Below, piece by piece: positions 40,128-50,060 of a stretch of 64,000 nt of DNA. Position 1 is the stretch's first letter. Each line of letters opens with the position of its first letter. A model generated the notes under the pieces. It did no database searches. It saw only the letters and a list, made by a program, of their open reading frames with translations, and was not told the origin of the DNA. Both the position numbers and the translations under genes were made by a program. The stretch spans positions 4,650,001 to 4,714,000 of the forward strand of contig CM074759.1 of the NCBI GenBank assembly GCA_037355855.1, given 5' to 3'. This stretch comes from Pseudo-nitzschia pungens. Taxonomy: Eukaryota; Bacillariophyta; Bacillariophyceae; Bacillariales; Bacillariaceae.

Positions 40128-42101
40128 ATGGCCAAGCAAACCAGAAGACAACTCGCTGCAGCCGCCGCCGGAGCCGGCGCTGCTGGAAACGTCCCTGAAG
40201 CTGGAGGCGACGCTGTCCCTGGAGGCGCTGTCCCTGGAGTCGTCGATGGAGTCGGCGTTCCTCCTGTCGGAGCGCCTGTCGCCGGCGTTCCCCCTGTCGG
40301 AGCGCCTGGAGCTGGAGTCCCCCCTGTCGGAGCGCCTGGAGTCCCTCCTATTGCTCCTGCTGTCCCTGCTGCGTTTGGAGGCTCCAGAGTCCAACAAGAA
40401 CCCAACCTTGACATCCAACCCCGATCTGAGATGATCCTGCTTGCTGCTATTCAAGAACTGAGAGCAATGCGCAACGAGAACGCAGCTCGGATTGCTGCTG
40501 AAGCTGCCGCTGCTGCTGCTGCCGCCGCCGCTCGTGCCCCAGCTCCAGCTCCTGCAGCTGCTCCTGCCCCTGTTCCTGCCCCTGTCGCCGCCCCTACAGG
40601 AGCCAGTCCTGAAATCCTCCAAGCTCATGCCACAGCCCAGGCTAATGGTGGAATCTCTGGATACAAGAATGGAGCAAAGCTCAGTTCAAGGGAGTTAGAC
40701 CTCCACAAGATCCTCTCTGGGTTCAGTAACAGTGATACGGCGGATGAACTATTCCGAAATGGTCTCAACAGCATCGAGTCCATTCAGCAGCTCTCTGCCA
40801 AGGAACTCCCCAAGTACCTCCGTGACTTCAATGGGGGTCGTCATCCGATGTGCCCCTACCATGAACGAGTATTCATCGGACTATCCTTCCGACAATCCTT
40901 TCAGCTTCTTTCGGAATGGATCCACTACCAACCTCTCATTGGTATCAAGCCTACAGCCCATACTTGGCTTAGTGATCCCCTCGCAGCCGACCGAACTCGC
41001 CAACGCCTACATGAAATGCAGACCGCCGACAAGGAGGCCGTCTCCTCGTCCACTACTCCGCCGAAGCTCACCAACCTTGACAACTTCCGTCAATGGGAAG
41101 AAAGTTTTCGTCAGTTCCTCCGCTTTCAGTATAATGAACAAGGGTTCCCCCTATCATACGTCATCCGTCCGAAGGAGCAAGAGACGGTGACTGCAGCAGA
41201 GAGATCCGCCACTGTTGGGAAGGACGGGACTTTTTCCAACTGGATGGATTATAATGTTCGATGCGCCACGCTTGAAGGCCCGCAATTTGTCACTGACAAC
41301 CACGACGTTTGGGTGTTGCTCTGCAACGCAGTTCGTGATGGCCCTGCCTGGGCCTACACTCGAAGGTACAAAGACGCGAAGAACCCAACTGGGAACGCCC
41401 GAGCGGCTTTCCTACATCTCTACGAGAATGCCTTCTCCGCAACCAACGTCGCGGCTATCCTTGACAAGGTCCGTACCGGCATGTACACCTCCCGCTATAC
41501 AGGTGATTCCCGCACCTACGACTTTGAGAAGCACTGCAGAACTTGGTTGAATTTCCAGACCACGCTCTCCAACCACAACAAGTTGCACGACGAAGAGGAC
41601 TTCACCATGCGTTTCATCCACAGCATCCAAGACGATCGGTTTGAGAACCCCAAGATCCAGATCTTTGAAACCGACAAGTACACCAAGGACTTCAACGAGT
41701 GCGTCTCGTACTTCAAGAGGTGCCTTGGCATACGCAAGATGGGTGCGGTTGCAACCAAGCGAGCGCGAAGTATCTCCTCTGTCCACCAAGGTGGTGGCAA
41801 CCAAGGAAGCAACAAGGGTGGATCGTACAGCGGCAAGATTGAGGACAAGCAGTATCCCTATGAAGTCTACAAGACCTTCTCCAAGGAACAACGAAAACAG
41901 TTGTATGACCTCCGCCAGCAGAAGAAAGCTCGAACTATTCAGTCCACTAGTTCTACCACGTCTACTGCCTCCGCGGACGCGAATGCGAACGCGAACGCGA
42001 ATGCGACCCAAGGTGCAGGGAACAGTTTTGGGCCCAAGGGGCGCAAGAAGGGCAAGAAGAAGGGCAACGGCTCGAACCAAGGACAGACCCCCAAGAACTG
42101 A
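40128..42101 (+). CDS. gag of copia E
   Basis: 657 aa, MAKQTRRQLAAAAAG.... The N-terminus is Ala-rich with a GVPPVGAPG repeat (40250-40350) and an Ala/Pro stretch near 120-160. The middle (about residues 290-560) is the globular gag core (FRQWEESFRQFLRFQY, GPAWAYTRRYKDAKN). The C-terminus is Lys/Gly/Asn-rich (RKKGKKKGNGSNQG) with no CCHC knuckle visible, so nucleic-acid binding is probably through the basic tail. It ends in TGA at 42099-42101, and the pol frame continues in phase. Confidence 0.9.
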   Translation: MAKQTRRQLAAAAAGAGAAGNVPEAGGDAVPGGAVPGVVDGVGVPPVGAPVAGVPPVGAPGAGVPPVGAPGVPPIAPAVPAAFGGSRVQQEPNLDIQPRSEMILLAAIQELRAMRNENAARIAAEAAAAAAAAAARAPAPAPAAAPAPVPAPVAAPTGASPEILQAHATAQANGGISGYKNGAKLSSRELDLHKILSGFSNSDTADELFRNGLNSIESIQQLSAKELPKYLRDFNGGRHPMCPYHERVFIGLSFRQSFQLLSEWIHYQPLIGIKPTAHTWLSDPLAADRTRQRLHEMQTADKEAVSSSTTPPKLTNLDNFRQWEESFRQFLRFQYNEQGFPLSYVIRPKEQETVTAAERSATVGKDGTFSNWMDYNVRCATLEGPQFVTDNHDVWVLLCNAVRDGPAWAYTRRYKDAKNPTGNARAAFLHLYENAFSATNVAAILDKVRTGMYTSRYTGDSRTYDFEKHCRTWLNFQTTLSNHNKLHDEEDFTMRFIHSIQDDRFENPKIQIFETDKYTKDFNECVSYFKRCLGIRKMGAVATKRARSISSVHQGGGNQGSNKGGSYSGKIEDKQYPYEVYKTFSKEQRKQLYDLRQQKKARTIQSTSSTTSTASADANANANANATQGAGNSFGPKGRKKGKKKGNGSNQGQTPKN

Positions 42102-42143
42102 AACGACGGCCGGTGCCCGAAATTAAGTAAGGTTGGCCGGCTA

Positions 42144-45100
42144 TTGTACCAGATGGATCTGCCGCGCGCGCGCCCGAGTCCTGAGGGACAGTGCGAGCTG
42201 GACAGCCACGCTGATACGACCGCCGCCGGTTCCAATATGATCTTGCTTGAAGACCAAGTCGTCAGCCACGTCGATGTTCATCCTTTTTCGCCTGAGCTCG
42301 AGCCTATCAAGAACATTCCTATTGGGACCTGTGTTACGGCCTACACAGATACCGACGGGAAAGTTTGGTTGATTTATTTCCACGAAGCCCTGTACTTTGG
42401 CGACAAGTTGTCCCACAGCTTGATTTGTCCGAATCAGATACGGGATTGCCATCCCAATCGTGTCAGTGAAACGCCCCGTCAGTATGATGAGCAGTCCAGT
42501 CACTCCATCCATATTGACAACACCGATCCTGAAGATCCCCATGCGGGCCACACCCTTGACATCAAGCTCATGCTTGATGGGGTCGTGTCCTATTTCCCTT
42601 CCCGCAAGCCAACCAAGCATGAAATGGCTACATGTGATCATGTCGTTGCTACCCGAGACTTCCCTTGGGACCCGAAGAGCAAGAAGTTCGAGCAAGCCGA
42701 AGAAGCCATCGACGGATCCCATCCGTTGAATCCGACGTTGTCTGTCCTTCGCGCGGGGACGCCCCATGCGTCCGCGCCGACCACGAAGCAGTCCAAGAGG
42801 TCCAAGACGAACAAGCGCAAGTTGGAGCCCGTCGAAACACGGTCCAATTTCAGTCCCCATTTGTACGACGAACCTCTTCGGAGCGACGAGCTGATTCTAC
42901 CGCCACATGATTGCTATGAGAAGTACAAGCTGCGGAGCCTTCAGCAACTCTGTACCCGCCGTGATCTGACCCCATGTGCGATCGCATCCGACTCGCGTCT
43001 GGATGCGCGGCTATCTTCTCTTTTTCATTCGGGCGATTCATTGAAGACTTGCGGGGACGATGATGTAGACGAGGACGCAGCAGTACCAAGTCTTACAATC
43101 AATGCCCTGCATACGCCGTTGTACGAGCGCGCCTACACCGACGGCCGTGAGCGCTTCGAATTGGATCCCCGTTGCAGGGATTCTCCCGTCTGCTTGTCGT
43201 CCGTTTACAAGCATGTTCGATGGGACGATGCAGTCGAACCAGTCGATCCCGAGCTCGACACTATCGCCAGACGAGCCAAGTGGGGTCCGACGATTGACAC
43301 CGAACGATACTGCAAGATCGACTCCGACCGTCTGTCCAAGATTTGGGATGTATCTCCGAGAAAGGCTGCGGATACCCTTCGAGTCACGACGCAGAAAGGG
43401 TTCCGTAACCCTATGCATCCCCTTGTCCGCCGATTGCCAACGCAGAGCTTCAGAAACAAGCGCATCGCGGCTGGCAAATGGTACACCGACACCTGGATGG
43501 CAAAGGTCCCGAGCATCATGCGACAAGATTCAGCCGCCCAAGTTTTCAGTAATGGTAAGGGCTACGACGAGTTCATACCTATACAGGGCAAGAAGCAAGC
43601 GTATGAAGGACTGAAGATTTTCATCCACGACGTCGGCATTCCCGAGCATTTGATATCTGATGGCGCTCGAGAGCAAGGAGCCCCTAGTACCTACAAGACT
43701 CCATGGAATAAGGTCGTCAGCAAAAACCATATCCATCAGACCTTTATCCAGCCAAAATGCCCCTTCCAGAATCGCGCGGAGCTCAGCATCGGCCATATCA
43801 GCAGAAGCATCCGCAAGAAGACGGCTCGGAAGCGATCCCCCAAGCGCCTGTGGGCTTTCTGCGGAGAGCTCGTTGCTGCCATTCGACAGCGCACGGCTTC
43901 CAGTGATCCTACGATGATGGGTCGAACGCCGTTCGAAATTGTACATGGGTACATGCCTGACATATCTCTGTACCAAGCCCATGAATGGTATGATTTCGTC
44001 TATTGGGTTGATCTCTCTGATGGGACCGAGAAGCTGGGACGATGGCTCGGCCCGTGCGGTGACCGATTCGGAGGCGGAGACTGCCACTGGATCCTGAACG
44101 AGGCGGCCATGCCGGTAAGCACTAACACAGTCCGTGCTGTTACTGAAGAAGAATGGCGTTCCCATGACGTCAAGCGCTATATGGACTCATTTGACCAAGC
44201 AGTGGAATCCAAGATCGGGGACAAGGTTGAGGATAACGACGCAAAGTTCCAAGCTACGTACCCTGATCCCCCTGCTGAGTTATTTGAAGGTCACCAAGAA
44301 CGGTGGGAGCTCGCCGAGCCTGAAGCCTCTATTCCAGATATCGATGACCTCATACCTGATGGGGATGACTATGATGAGTATATTGGTAATAATGTCATGA
44401 TCCAGAAGGGCGATGAACGACTACGGTGTGTCGTGAAGAATCGTTCTGCTGACCTTAATGGCAATCCGATTGGTAAGAGGAATGATAACCCTATCCTTGA
44501 TACCAGAATGTATGATCTGCAGTTTCCAGATGGTTCCGTCGAGCAGTACACCGCCAATATCGTTGCTGAGAGCATGTACAGCGAGATCGATGACGACGGA
44601 CGAATGTTCTCTCTACTGGACGAGATTATCGACCACGAGAAGGACGGATCGGCCGTCAGGAAGCAAGACGCGACGATCACCAACAAGTATGGTCGTAAAG
44701 TCCCAAGGCCTACAACGAAGGGATGGCGATTGCTCGTCAGTTGGAAAGACGGAACCGAATCCTGGTGTAAGTTGAGCGATCTGAAAGAGTCCTTTCCTGT
44801 GCAGACCGCAGAGTATGCAGTATCTGCCAAGATTTCAGAGCAGCCAGCATTCCGATGGTGGATCCACCATGTACTACGAAGGAAGAAGCGAATCCTCAAG
44901 GCCACCAAGCGAAACAAGTACTGGGATCGGACCCACAAGTTCGGAGTGGAGTTACCACATTCTATCCCTGAAGCTCTTGCCATCGACCGGAAGACGGGAA
45001 CGGACTATTGGGAGAAGGCGATTGCAAAGGAGATGAGGAACAACGAGATGGCGTTCGAGTTTGACTCCAGCTACACCGTCGAAGGTCTGAAGGCCGAAGG

Positions 45101-46661
45101 ATTCAGCAAGATCACGACGCACATGATCTTTGACGTGAAGTTGGGGTCTCTGACGCGGAAAGCACGGCTTGTCGCCGACGGCCACAAGGTACAAGCTACA
45201 GCCAAGGAACATACCTTCAGCAGTGTTCCAAGCAGAGATTCAGTCCGTATCTTCTTCCTGTTGGCAGCGCTGAACAATTTGGATGTGCTGTCTGCGGACA
45301 TACAGAACGCATATCTTACAGCGCCGATCAAAAAGAAGTATTATTTAGTCGCGCGGGCTGAAGATGGTTTCCCCCAGCACTTGGTAGGTCAGGTATGTAA
45401 GATTGTTCGAGCACTGTATGGGCTTCCTGTTGCAGGCGCATCGTTCCGATCCTATTTGACCAAGCACCTACGAACGCTAGGGTATCAGCCTTGTAAAGCT
45501 GACCCTGATGTTCATATGCGAGTGGAGACGCGAAAGGATGGTTCTAGGTACTGGGCATACCTGATTGCATACGTCGACGATATTATCTGTTGCAGTGAGG
45601 ACCCCCGACGGCAGTTGGAAAGTATCGAGCAGCGCTTCACGCTGAAGGACGGGACTATAGAAGTTCCAACCCTGTATCTGGGCGCTGATGTCCATTCGCA
45701 TGTGGTCGAAGACGATCCAATTCCCAAGTGGGCGATGTCCTCCGAGAAATATGCTAAGAAAGCCATCGACGCAGTAGAGAAGGAGCTTGGCACCGAGCAG
45801 TATGGTTACAAGCACCTTCCGAACAAGGTGTCTACCCCGTTGACATCCGATTATCGTCCAGAGGTTGATGTAACCGCCGAGCTGGATCCAAGCAAGCAGA
45901 ACTACTACCAAGGATTGATTGGCGTCTTGAGATGGTTGTGCGAACTTGGAAGACTTGATTTGGTCATGCCTGTATCCCTCATGTCCAGGTACCTAGCCCA
46001 AGCAAGAACAGGGCATTTGAATCAAGTATTGCACATGTTTGCCTATCTCAAGGCGCACGCTCGATCCAAGCTAGTATTTGACGAGACGCGTCCTGAAGTG
46101 GATGAAACCAGATTCCCCGACTGTGATTGGAGTGAGTTCTATCCAGACGCCAAGGAGGTGTTGCCACCAGATGCCCCTGAAGCCCTTGGGAAAGCAGTTA
46201 TTATGAGCTGTTTTGTTGACGCCGATCATGCCGGATGCAAAGCAACAAGAAGATCCCATACTGGAATCATCATCTTTGTGAACAGGGCTCCAATCCTGTG
46301 GTTCAGCAAAAGGCAAACCACTGTCGAGACCTCAACCTTTGGTTCTGAGATAGTTGCACTCCGAATTGCCATTGAACTGATTGAAGGGCTCAGATACAAG
46401 CTCCGGATGATGGGCGTTCCTATTGAAGGTCCTACGAATGTGTACTGTGATAACGAGTCTGTTGTCAAAAATACTACCAGACCAGAGAGCCCTTGCAACA
46501 AGAAGCACAACAGCGTCGCATACCACAAGGCGCGCGAGTCTATTGCTGCTGGAACAATCCGAATTGCAAAGGAGCCTGGTGAGACCAATATTGCCGACTT
46601 ATTCACCAAGCTATTGAATGGTCCAGCTTTGAAAGAACACTGCGCTCGATGCATGTGGTAA
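42144..46661 (+). CDS. pol of copia E: protease, integrase, RT, RNase H
   Basis: Intact for 1505 codons from 42144 (TTG); the first ATG is at 42153, and the frame is open back to the gag TGA at 42099. Protease QCELDSHADTTAAGSN at about residue 17, with D-S-H in place of D-S/T-G. Integrase core at about 450-640: WYTDTW, LISDGAREQG, ELSIGHI. RT at about 940-1190: ARLVADGHK, LSADIQNAYL, ALYGLPVAGA and catalytic AYVDDII near 45570. RNase H at about 1350-1490: SCFVDADHAG, TFGSEIVALR, YCDNESVV, HKARESI. Because no pol ATG precedes the protease closely and the frame is shared with gag, readthrough of the TGA is the likely way it is made. Confidence 0.93.
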   Translation: MYQMDLPRARPSPEGQCELDSHADTTAAGSNMILLEDQVVSHVDVHPFSPELEPIKNIPIGTCVTAYTDTDGKVWLIYFHEALYFGDKLSHSLICPNQIRDCHPNRVSETPRQYDEQSSHSIHIDNTDPEDPHAGHTLDIKLMLDGVVSYFPSRKPTKHEMATCDHVVATRDFPWDPKSKKFEQAEEAIDGSHPLNPTLSVLRAGTPHASAPTTKQSKRSKTNKRKLEPVETRSNFSPHLYDEPLRSDELILPPHDCYEKYKLRSLQQLCTRRDLTPCAIASDSRLDARLSSLFHSGDSLKTCGDDDVDEDAAVPSLTINALHTPLYERAYTDGRERFELDPRCRDSPVCLSSVYKHVRWDDAVEPVDPELDTIARRAKWGPTIDTERYCKIDSDRLSKIWDVSPRKAADTLRVTTQKGFRNPMHPLVRRLPTQSFRNKRIAAGKWYTDTWMAKVPSIMRQDSAAQVFSNGKGYDEFIPIQGKKQAYEGLKIFIHDVGIPEHLISDGAREQGAPSTYKTPWNKVVSKNHIHQTFIQPKCPFQNRAELSIGHISRSIRKKTARKRSPKRLWAFCGELVAAIRQRTASSDPTMMGRTPFEIVHGYMPDISLYQAHEWYDFVYWVDLSDGTEKLGRWLGPCGDRFGGGDCHWILNEAAMPVSTNTVRAVTEEEWRSHDVKRYMDSFDQAVESKIGDKVEDNDAKFQATYPDPPAELFEGHQERWELAEPEASIPDIDDLIPDGDDYDEYIGNNVMIQKGDERLRCVVKNRSADLNGNPIGKRNDNPILDTRMYDLQFPDGSVEQYTANIVAESMYSEIDDDGRMFSLLDEIIDHEKDGSAVRKQDATITNKYGRKVPRPTTKGWRLLVSWKDGTESWCKLSDLKESFPVQTAEYAVSAKISEQPAFRWWIHHVLRRKKRILKATKRNKYWDRTHKFGVELPHSIPEALAIDRKTGTDYWEKAIAKEMRNNEMAFEFDSSYTVEGLKAEGFSKITTHMIFDVKLGSLTRKARLVADGHKVQATAKEHTFSSVPSRDSVRIFFLLAALNNLDVLSADIQNAYLTAPIKKKYYLVARAEDGFPQHLVGQVCKIVRALYGLPVAGASFRSYLTKHLRTLGYQPCKADPDVHMRVETRKDGSRYWAYLIAYVDDIICCSEDPRRQLESIEQRFTLKDGTIEVPTLYLGADVHSHVVEDDPIPKWAMSSEKYAKKAIDAVEKELGTEQYGYKHLPNKVSTPLTSDYRPEVDVTAELDPSKQNYYQGLIGVLRWLCELGRLDLVMPVSLMSRYLAQARTGHLNQVLHMFAYLKAHARSKLVFDETRPEVDETRFPDCDWSEFYPDAKEVLPPDAPEALGKAVIMSCFVDADHAGCKATRRSHTGIIIFVNRAPILWFSKRQTTVETSTFGSEIVALRIAIELIEGLRYKLRMMGVPIEGPTNVYCDNESVVKNTTRPESPCNKKHNSVAYHKARESIAAGTIRIAKEPGETNIADLFTKLLNGPALKEHCARCMW

Positions 46662-47247
46662 ATTGCTCTAGCTGCATTATTTGGGGTACCTTTGGTCCCT
46701 GACAAGCAGCTCGGACGCAGCAGATTTTCGATCGAAGCGATTTCGTTTTTGGGAGCAGTCGATTTCGAATTTCGAACGCAGTCGACAGCGAATTACGGAT
46801 TTCGATTACGAGTTTATCGATCGCTTCGATTCGGTTTCGAATGCAACCTCTGTCCGAACGCAACAGATTTCGATCCGACCTGATCCTATGTTATATTTGG
46901 GAGTCTCCGGTACACCGGTTCCGGGGACTATAAACTTGAAAGACAATAGGCTGATTGATCTCCTTGTTCGTGCCAAGGAATGGAACCAAGGGCAAAACGC
47001 CCTCCGGTCCGACCCCCTTTTTTTTTTTTTGAACTACGAATCAGCCGGGCCTCTGATAGAAGAACTGCAATATTTGGTGCAGTTTGATCTCTGACAAGTT
47101 ACATGGAAGCATCCCTGAATTCTGTTATGATCCATCCAAGTGTCCTGGTACAACAAGCAGGAGTATTGGTGTTCCCCTGGGAGTATCTGTTTCCGGGGAC
47201 CAGTATAGTTGCTCAGTACAGGGCCACTCGCATGAATCACGGGGACT
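46662..47247 (+). other. 3' untranslated region of copia E
   Basis: About 585 bp between pol and the 3' LTR, with imperfect repeats of 'gaatttcgatcg/gaacgcagtcga' (46720-46880) and a T11-type homopolymer at about 47020. A purine run cacggggact precedes the LTR. Confidence 0.5.
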
Positions 47248-48145
47248 ATGAAGATATTCATGGTGGTGCTATGATCTGTGCTAGCAAGGCTCCTGTGTAG
47301 AAGGGCTACTGGGTCTACAGCCAGCAACATCCAGTAGCTGACTAACAGGTGCTGAGCTGAGTGCTGAGGTGTGTGCTAATTGGTAGCATACAGGCTTAGC
47401 AACAGGCTTAGCAACAGGCTTAGCAACAGGCTTAGCAACAGGCTTAGCAGCAGGCTTAGCAGCAGACCTATCCTGTCTAGTATGGATGCTAGCAGAGTCT
47501 ACTAGGGTCGCCGCGTACGATTTGTACCAATCCTACGTACCCCGAGTAAAGCACCCTCTGTGGTGTAGCTAAATGCTACAGGGTTAGGGTTGCTAAGGCT
47601 ACGAGATACTGGAAGATGCTAACCTACCATGATACCAATGCTAAGATATGATGCTACCGCCGGGGTCAGGTCATTGGTGTACAATATGTACCATGATCGG
47701 ATACCCGGCCCAAACAGTTACCCAACGCGCTAGCATAAGCGAGCTAGCGCACGATTCGATCTAATTAAGCGATACTCCGATTCGCTACCCGTAGAATACA
47801 GTACCAGAGCTACAGAGCTCTGTTATTATACGAGTTATTGGAGCGCTGTCACGATACAGAGCTGAGCGCTTTGGCTCAGCTCCTTTCACTCTTTCTTTTA
47901 CTCTAAAATAGAAACCTATCATGCCCTCCTTTACGACCGATTCCGATGTACCTCTAGGGAAGTGCCTTGTATTGCTTGAGCGTATGCAATAGACCTTGAA
48001 CAGTCCACTGTAGACTCACGATTTGCCAGGACTTTACGTATTATTATTGTTAAGGCTTTCGCCTATTTTTACAGTACGCAGTACGAGATAATTCATATCT
48101 ACGATTAAGTTCCCCGAAGACCGCTGACGAGCGGATATCAACGCA
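47248..48145 (+). repeat. 3' LTR of copia E
   Basis: 898 bp pair of 38337-39234, one mismatch seen. It includes the 12-bp repeats (47392-47463) and the hairpin at 47727-47750. Confidence 0.92.
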
Positions 48146-48150
48146 CCACT

Positions 48151-48178
48151 CCATCTAATTCTACCCTAGAGTGTTACA
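48151..48178 (+). repeat. End of the D2 3' LTR after element E
   Basis: The 28 bp 'ccatctaattctaccctaga...' complete the LTR begun at 38027; then GTGAG (48179-48183) is the right TSD of D2. Confidence 0.9.
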
Positions 48179-48717
48179 GTGAGTTTCTCCACTTTTGTGA
48201 GAGGGGCACTGCTTCCATCTAATTTCTGAGTATACTTCATGAGGATGAGGATCCGGTCTGCGTGTTCTTTGCAGGTGACTGATGATGTCTTCCTGCATTC
48301 AGGGCTTCTGAGATAAGTATGCATGATATCTCTAGTGTCTCTCGCGTTGCAGTAGAGCTTGGTGAAGTCAAGGAAGGCCTGCTCATATCCTCCCATCTCT
48401 TCTTGTTCGTACTGGTACTCTTCCGGGTCCAGTGGGTCTTTTATCATGTCGTTCCACTTGCTCTGCGCGTCTGTAGTGAGGCATCGGCTGAAGTGGGTTA
48501 GATATATCTCAGTGGGAAGTCTTAGGAGCTTGGCGGCGTTTCGAAAGGACTCCTCCACAAAGAGCAGTTCTTCGAGACCTCCTGTCTCTGTGAACAGGGG
48601 GACCTTCATGCTGTCCATTTGTTCCTCGTCGACATTGTAAAGGGTGAAAAGCTTGGGCTTGGTTCGATCGAAGGAGCTCTTGTAGGTGATAGGGGGGTCT
48701 CTGTAGATGCCTGCCAT
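48179..48717 (-). CDS. gag of element C, N-terminal segment
   Basis: Starts MAGIYRDPPITYKSSF at 48717; an upstream in-frame Met at 48816 lies in the leader and is less likely. It reads 180 codons without a stop to GTGGAGAAACTCAC, where D2 interrupts it. Highly similar to A gag (GGLEELLFVEESFRNAAKLL, DAQSKWNDMIKDPLDPE). It has Arg where A carries its TGA. It continues at 35225-35195 and 34353-33892. Confidence 0.87.
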
Positions 48718-48829
48718 GTTGCTTGTTGGAGATACAAGATGCTTGTTTTGTTGAGGATAAGGGGGGTTTGGTTTGAATTCAGTACTGAGTTCTACTGTTT
48801 CTACTGTAAAGCACAAACAGTAATTACTG

Positions 48830-49047
48830 TGTTACGGTCTAGAGTAGAATTTCGGAGTAGAATGAAATTGTGACTAATATTTTAACTCTTAAGAGAGCGA
48901 TTCGATTTTCGTGTTAACGTTTGAATATACACAAGCGCGCCGTGCTTACATATGAATAACGGCGTACATGCATTGCTGGAGCGTATATTTGTATTCAAAC
49001 ACCGGTCAGCTCGTATGTGGGACTGCTAGCTACACTAGCCCGTCACA
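48830..49047 (-). repeat. 5' LTR of element C
   Basis: 218 bp, TGTTACGG...CCGTCACA ends. The palindrome CAGTAATTACTG abuts its inner edge (48818-48829). Confidence 0.8.
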
Positions 49048-49052
49048 CGCAG

Positions 49053-49349
49053 TAGTAAACTGAAAAACAACTGAAAAACAATAAGACGCATAATAACGCA
49101 TAACGGATGTCACTTATAGATGTGATTCAATACACATTAACGTTTTACATTTAGTGTACCATCATCGCACTTAGTGTACTATAGTCTACATAATTAGCTA
49201 CCGTGCGATATTAAGACACTGTTAATTAATTGATCATGTGTAATACTTATGTAACTTAAAGTTGGGTCAATGCGTCGCATAATTATGCGTCTTAAAAAAA
49301 TATTAGACGCACAGTGCGTCTAAAACAAGATGCAAGACGCATAACCTTA
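49053..49349. other. Internal sequence of element F
   Basis: AT-rich, no coding frame. Contains several 'agacgcata' / 'tatgcgtct' blocks facing each other. Confidence 0.4.
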
Positions 49350-49495
49350 GTTATGCATCTAAACATTTTTTTAGACGCATAGTTATGGGTCTAAAGTTAA
49401 CGGTCATTAACGGTTGTTAACGGTTATAACTTTTCGCGCGGTCCTCAAAAACCGCGCGAAAATATAAACCATCGTATGGCCCCGGTAACGGTAAG
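49350..49495. repeat. Right inverted repeat of element F
   Basis: Reverse complement of 30200-30345 over the core 'ccatNcgatggttt..attttcgcgcggtttttgaggacc' and the adjoining 'taactatgcgtctaaa' blocks. Confidence 0.55.
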
Positions 49496-50060
49496 ATTAA
49501 ACCTTACGGTAAGGCTTACCGTAACCTTACGGTAATTTATGTACCGTATTGGAAAAGGAAATAATATTACACCATATCTATTGTATGTAGTAAAATTATA
49601 CTAATTACACGAATTAGTATCTACATACGATACAATGATACGGAAAATACAATCGAACACAACAACATGAGAATTTGCTCATGAGAGTTACAGTTTTGAA
49701 ATTACTTGAAGATCGATAGATAAAGATCGCGAGGTTCAATCCTAGTAGGCCCAATAACCTAGCGTACACTAGTCATTTCATTGAGGTAACTTAGTACGTA
49801 TTTGCCCGCAAATAAAAAAAAATGGTTGCCCACCAATCACAGCAAGGGTCGTCTATCGTACGATAGGTACTAGTAATGTAGGGACACTATCCAACCGATC
49901 GCCACCAAAATGATCTAACACATCATCATCAAAGATAGGTCCTAAGACCTTACCGTACTCGCAGCGTTTTGTTTCATTCTAGAAAAGGGTTCTATCCACG
50001 CCTGGAAAACACTCATTCAACGCAAACATCTGTATCGCCTGTCATCATACTTGTGCAACG
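49496..50060. other. Upstream region of the plastid-targeted-protein gene
   Basis: Contains a palindromic run of 'accttacggtaaggcttaccgtaaccttacggtaa' type at 49500-49540. The 3' part should hold the promoter and 5' UTR of the gene at 50061; no convincing core motif was identified. Confidence 0.4.

Larger units (their letters stand above)
38332..48150 (+). mobile_element. Ty1/copia LTR retrotransposon E with TSD, apparently complete and recent
   Basis: The element proper is 38337-48145, TSD CCACT (38332-38336 and 48146-48150). The LTRs are 898 bp each and differ at one position by eye (38478 versus 47389). Gag (40128-42101) and pol (about 42102-46661) are open, with pol order protease-integrase-RT-RNase H, which defines copia. 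The DSHAD protease motif resembles the CoDi-type copia elements described from diatoms (recalled, not searched). It is the youngest resident of its stack and the best candidate for an autonomous element here. Confidence 0.93.
35231..48178 (+). mobile_element. Gypsy element D2: gag intact, pol mostly missing (host of copia E)
   Basis: TSD GTGAG (35226-35230 and 48179-48183). 5' LTR 35231-35568; 3' LTR 38027-38336 continued at 48151-48178 after element E. One mismatch was seen between the LTRs. Gag is intact; only a scrambled protease-upstream segment of pol remains (36914-37567), and RT, RNase H and integrase are absent. The copy would depend on enzymes from another element: a non-autonomous, gag-bearing gypsy. 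Confidence 0.88.
30362..49047 (-). mobile_element. Ty3/gypsy LTR retrotransposon C (host of D1, D2 and E)
   Basis: Closely related to A in gag and pol but with different LTRs. Its 5' LTR (48830-49047) and truncated 3' LTR (30362-30549) share TGTTACGGTC. The flanks CGCAA (30357-30361) and CGCAG (49048-49052) look like a 5-bp TSD with one change. Gag is open once D1 and D2 are discounted; pol is open from protease into the integrase core, where a deletion joins it to the 3' LTR. The element has therefore lost the end of integrase and cannot integrate by itself. Confidence 0.85.

Noticed and set aside
41412..42080. 222-codon frame antisense to copia gag
   Set aside because: Opposite to an intact, well-supported gag core; codon periodicity shadow only.
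49731..49750. GGTTCAATCC, a B-box-like sequence suggesting a tRNA gene
   Set aside because: No pairing T stem, acceptor stem or A box could be found around it.
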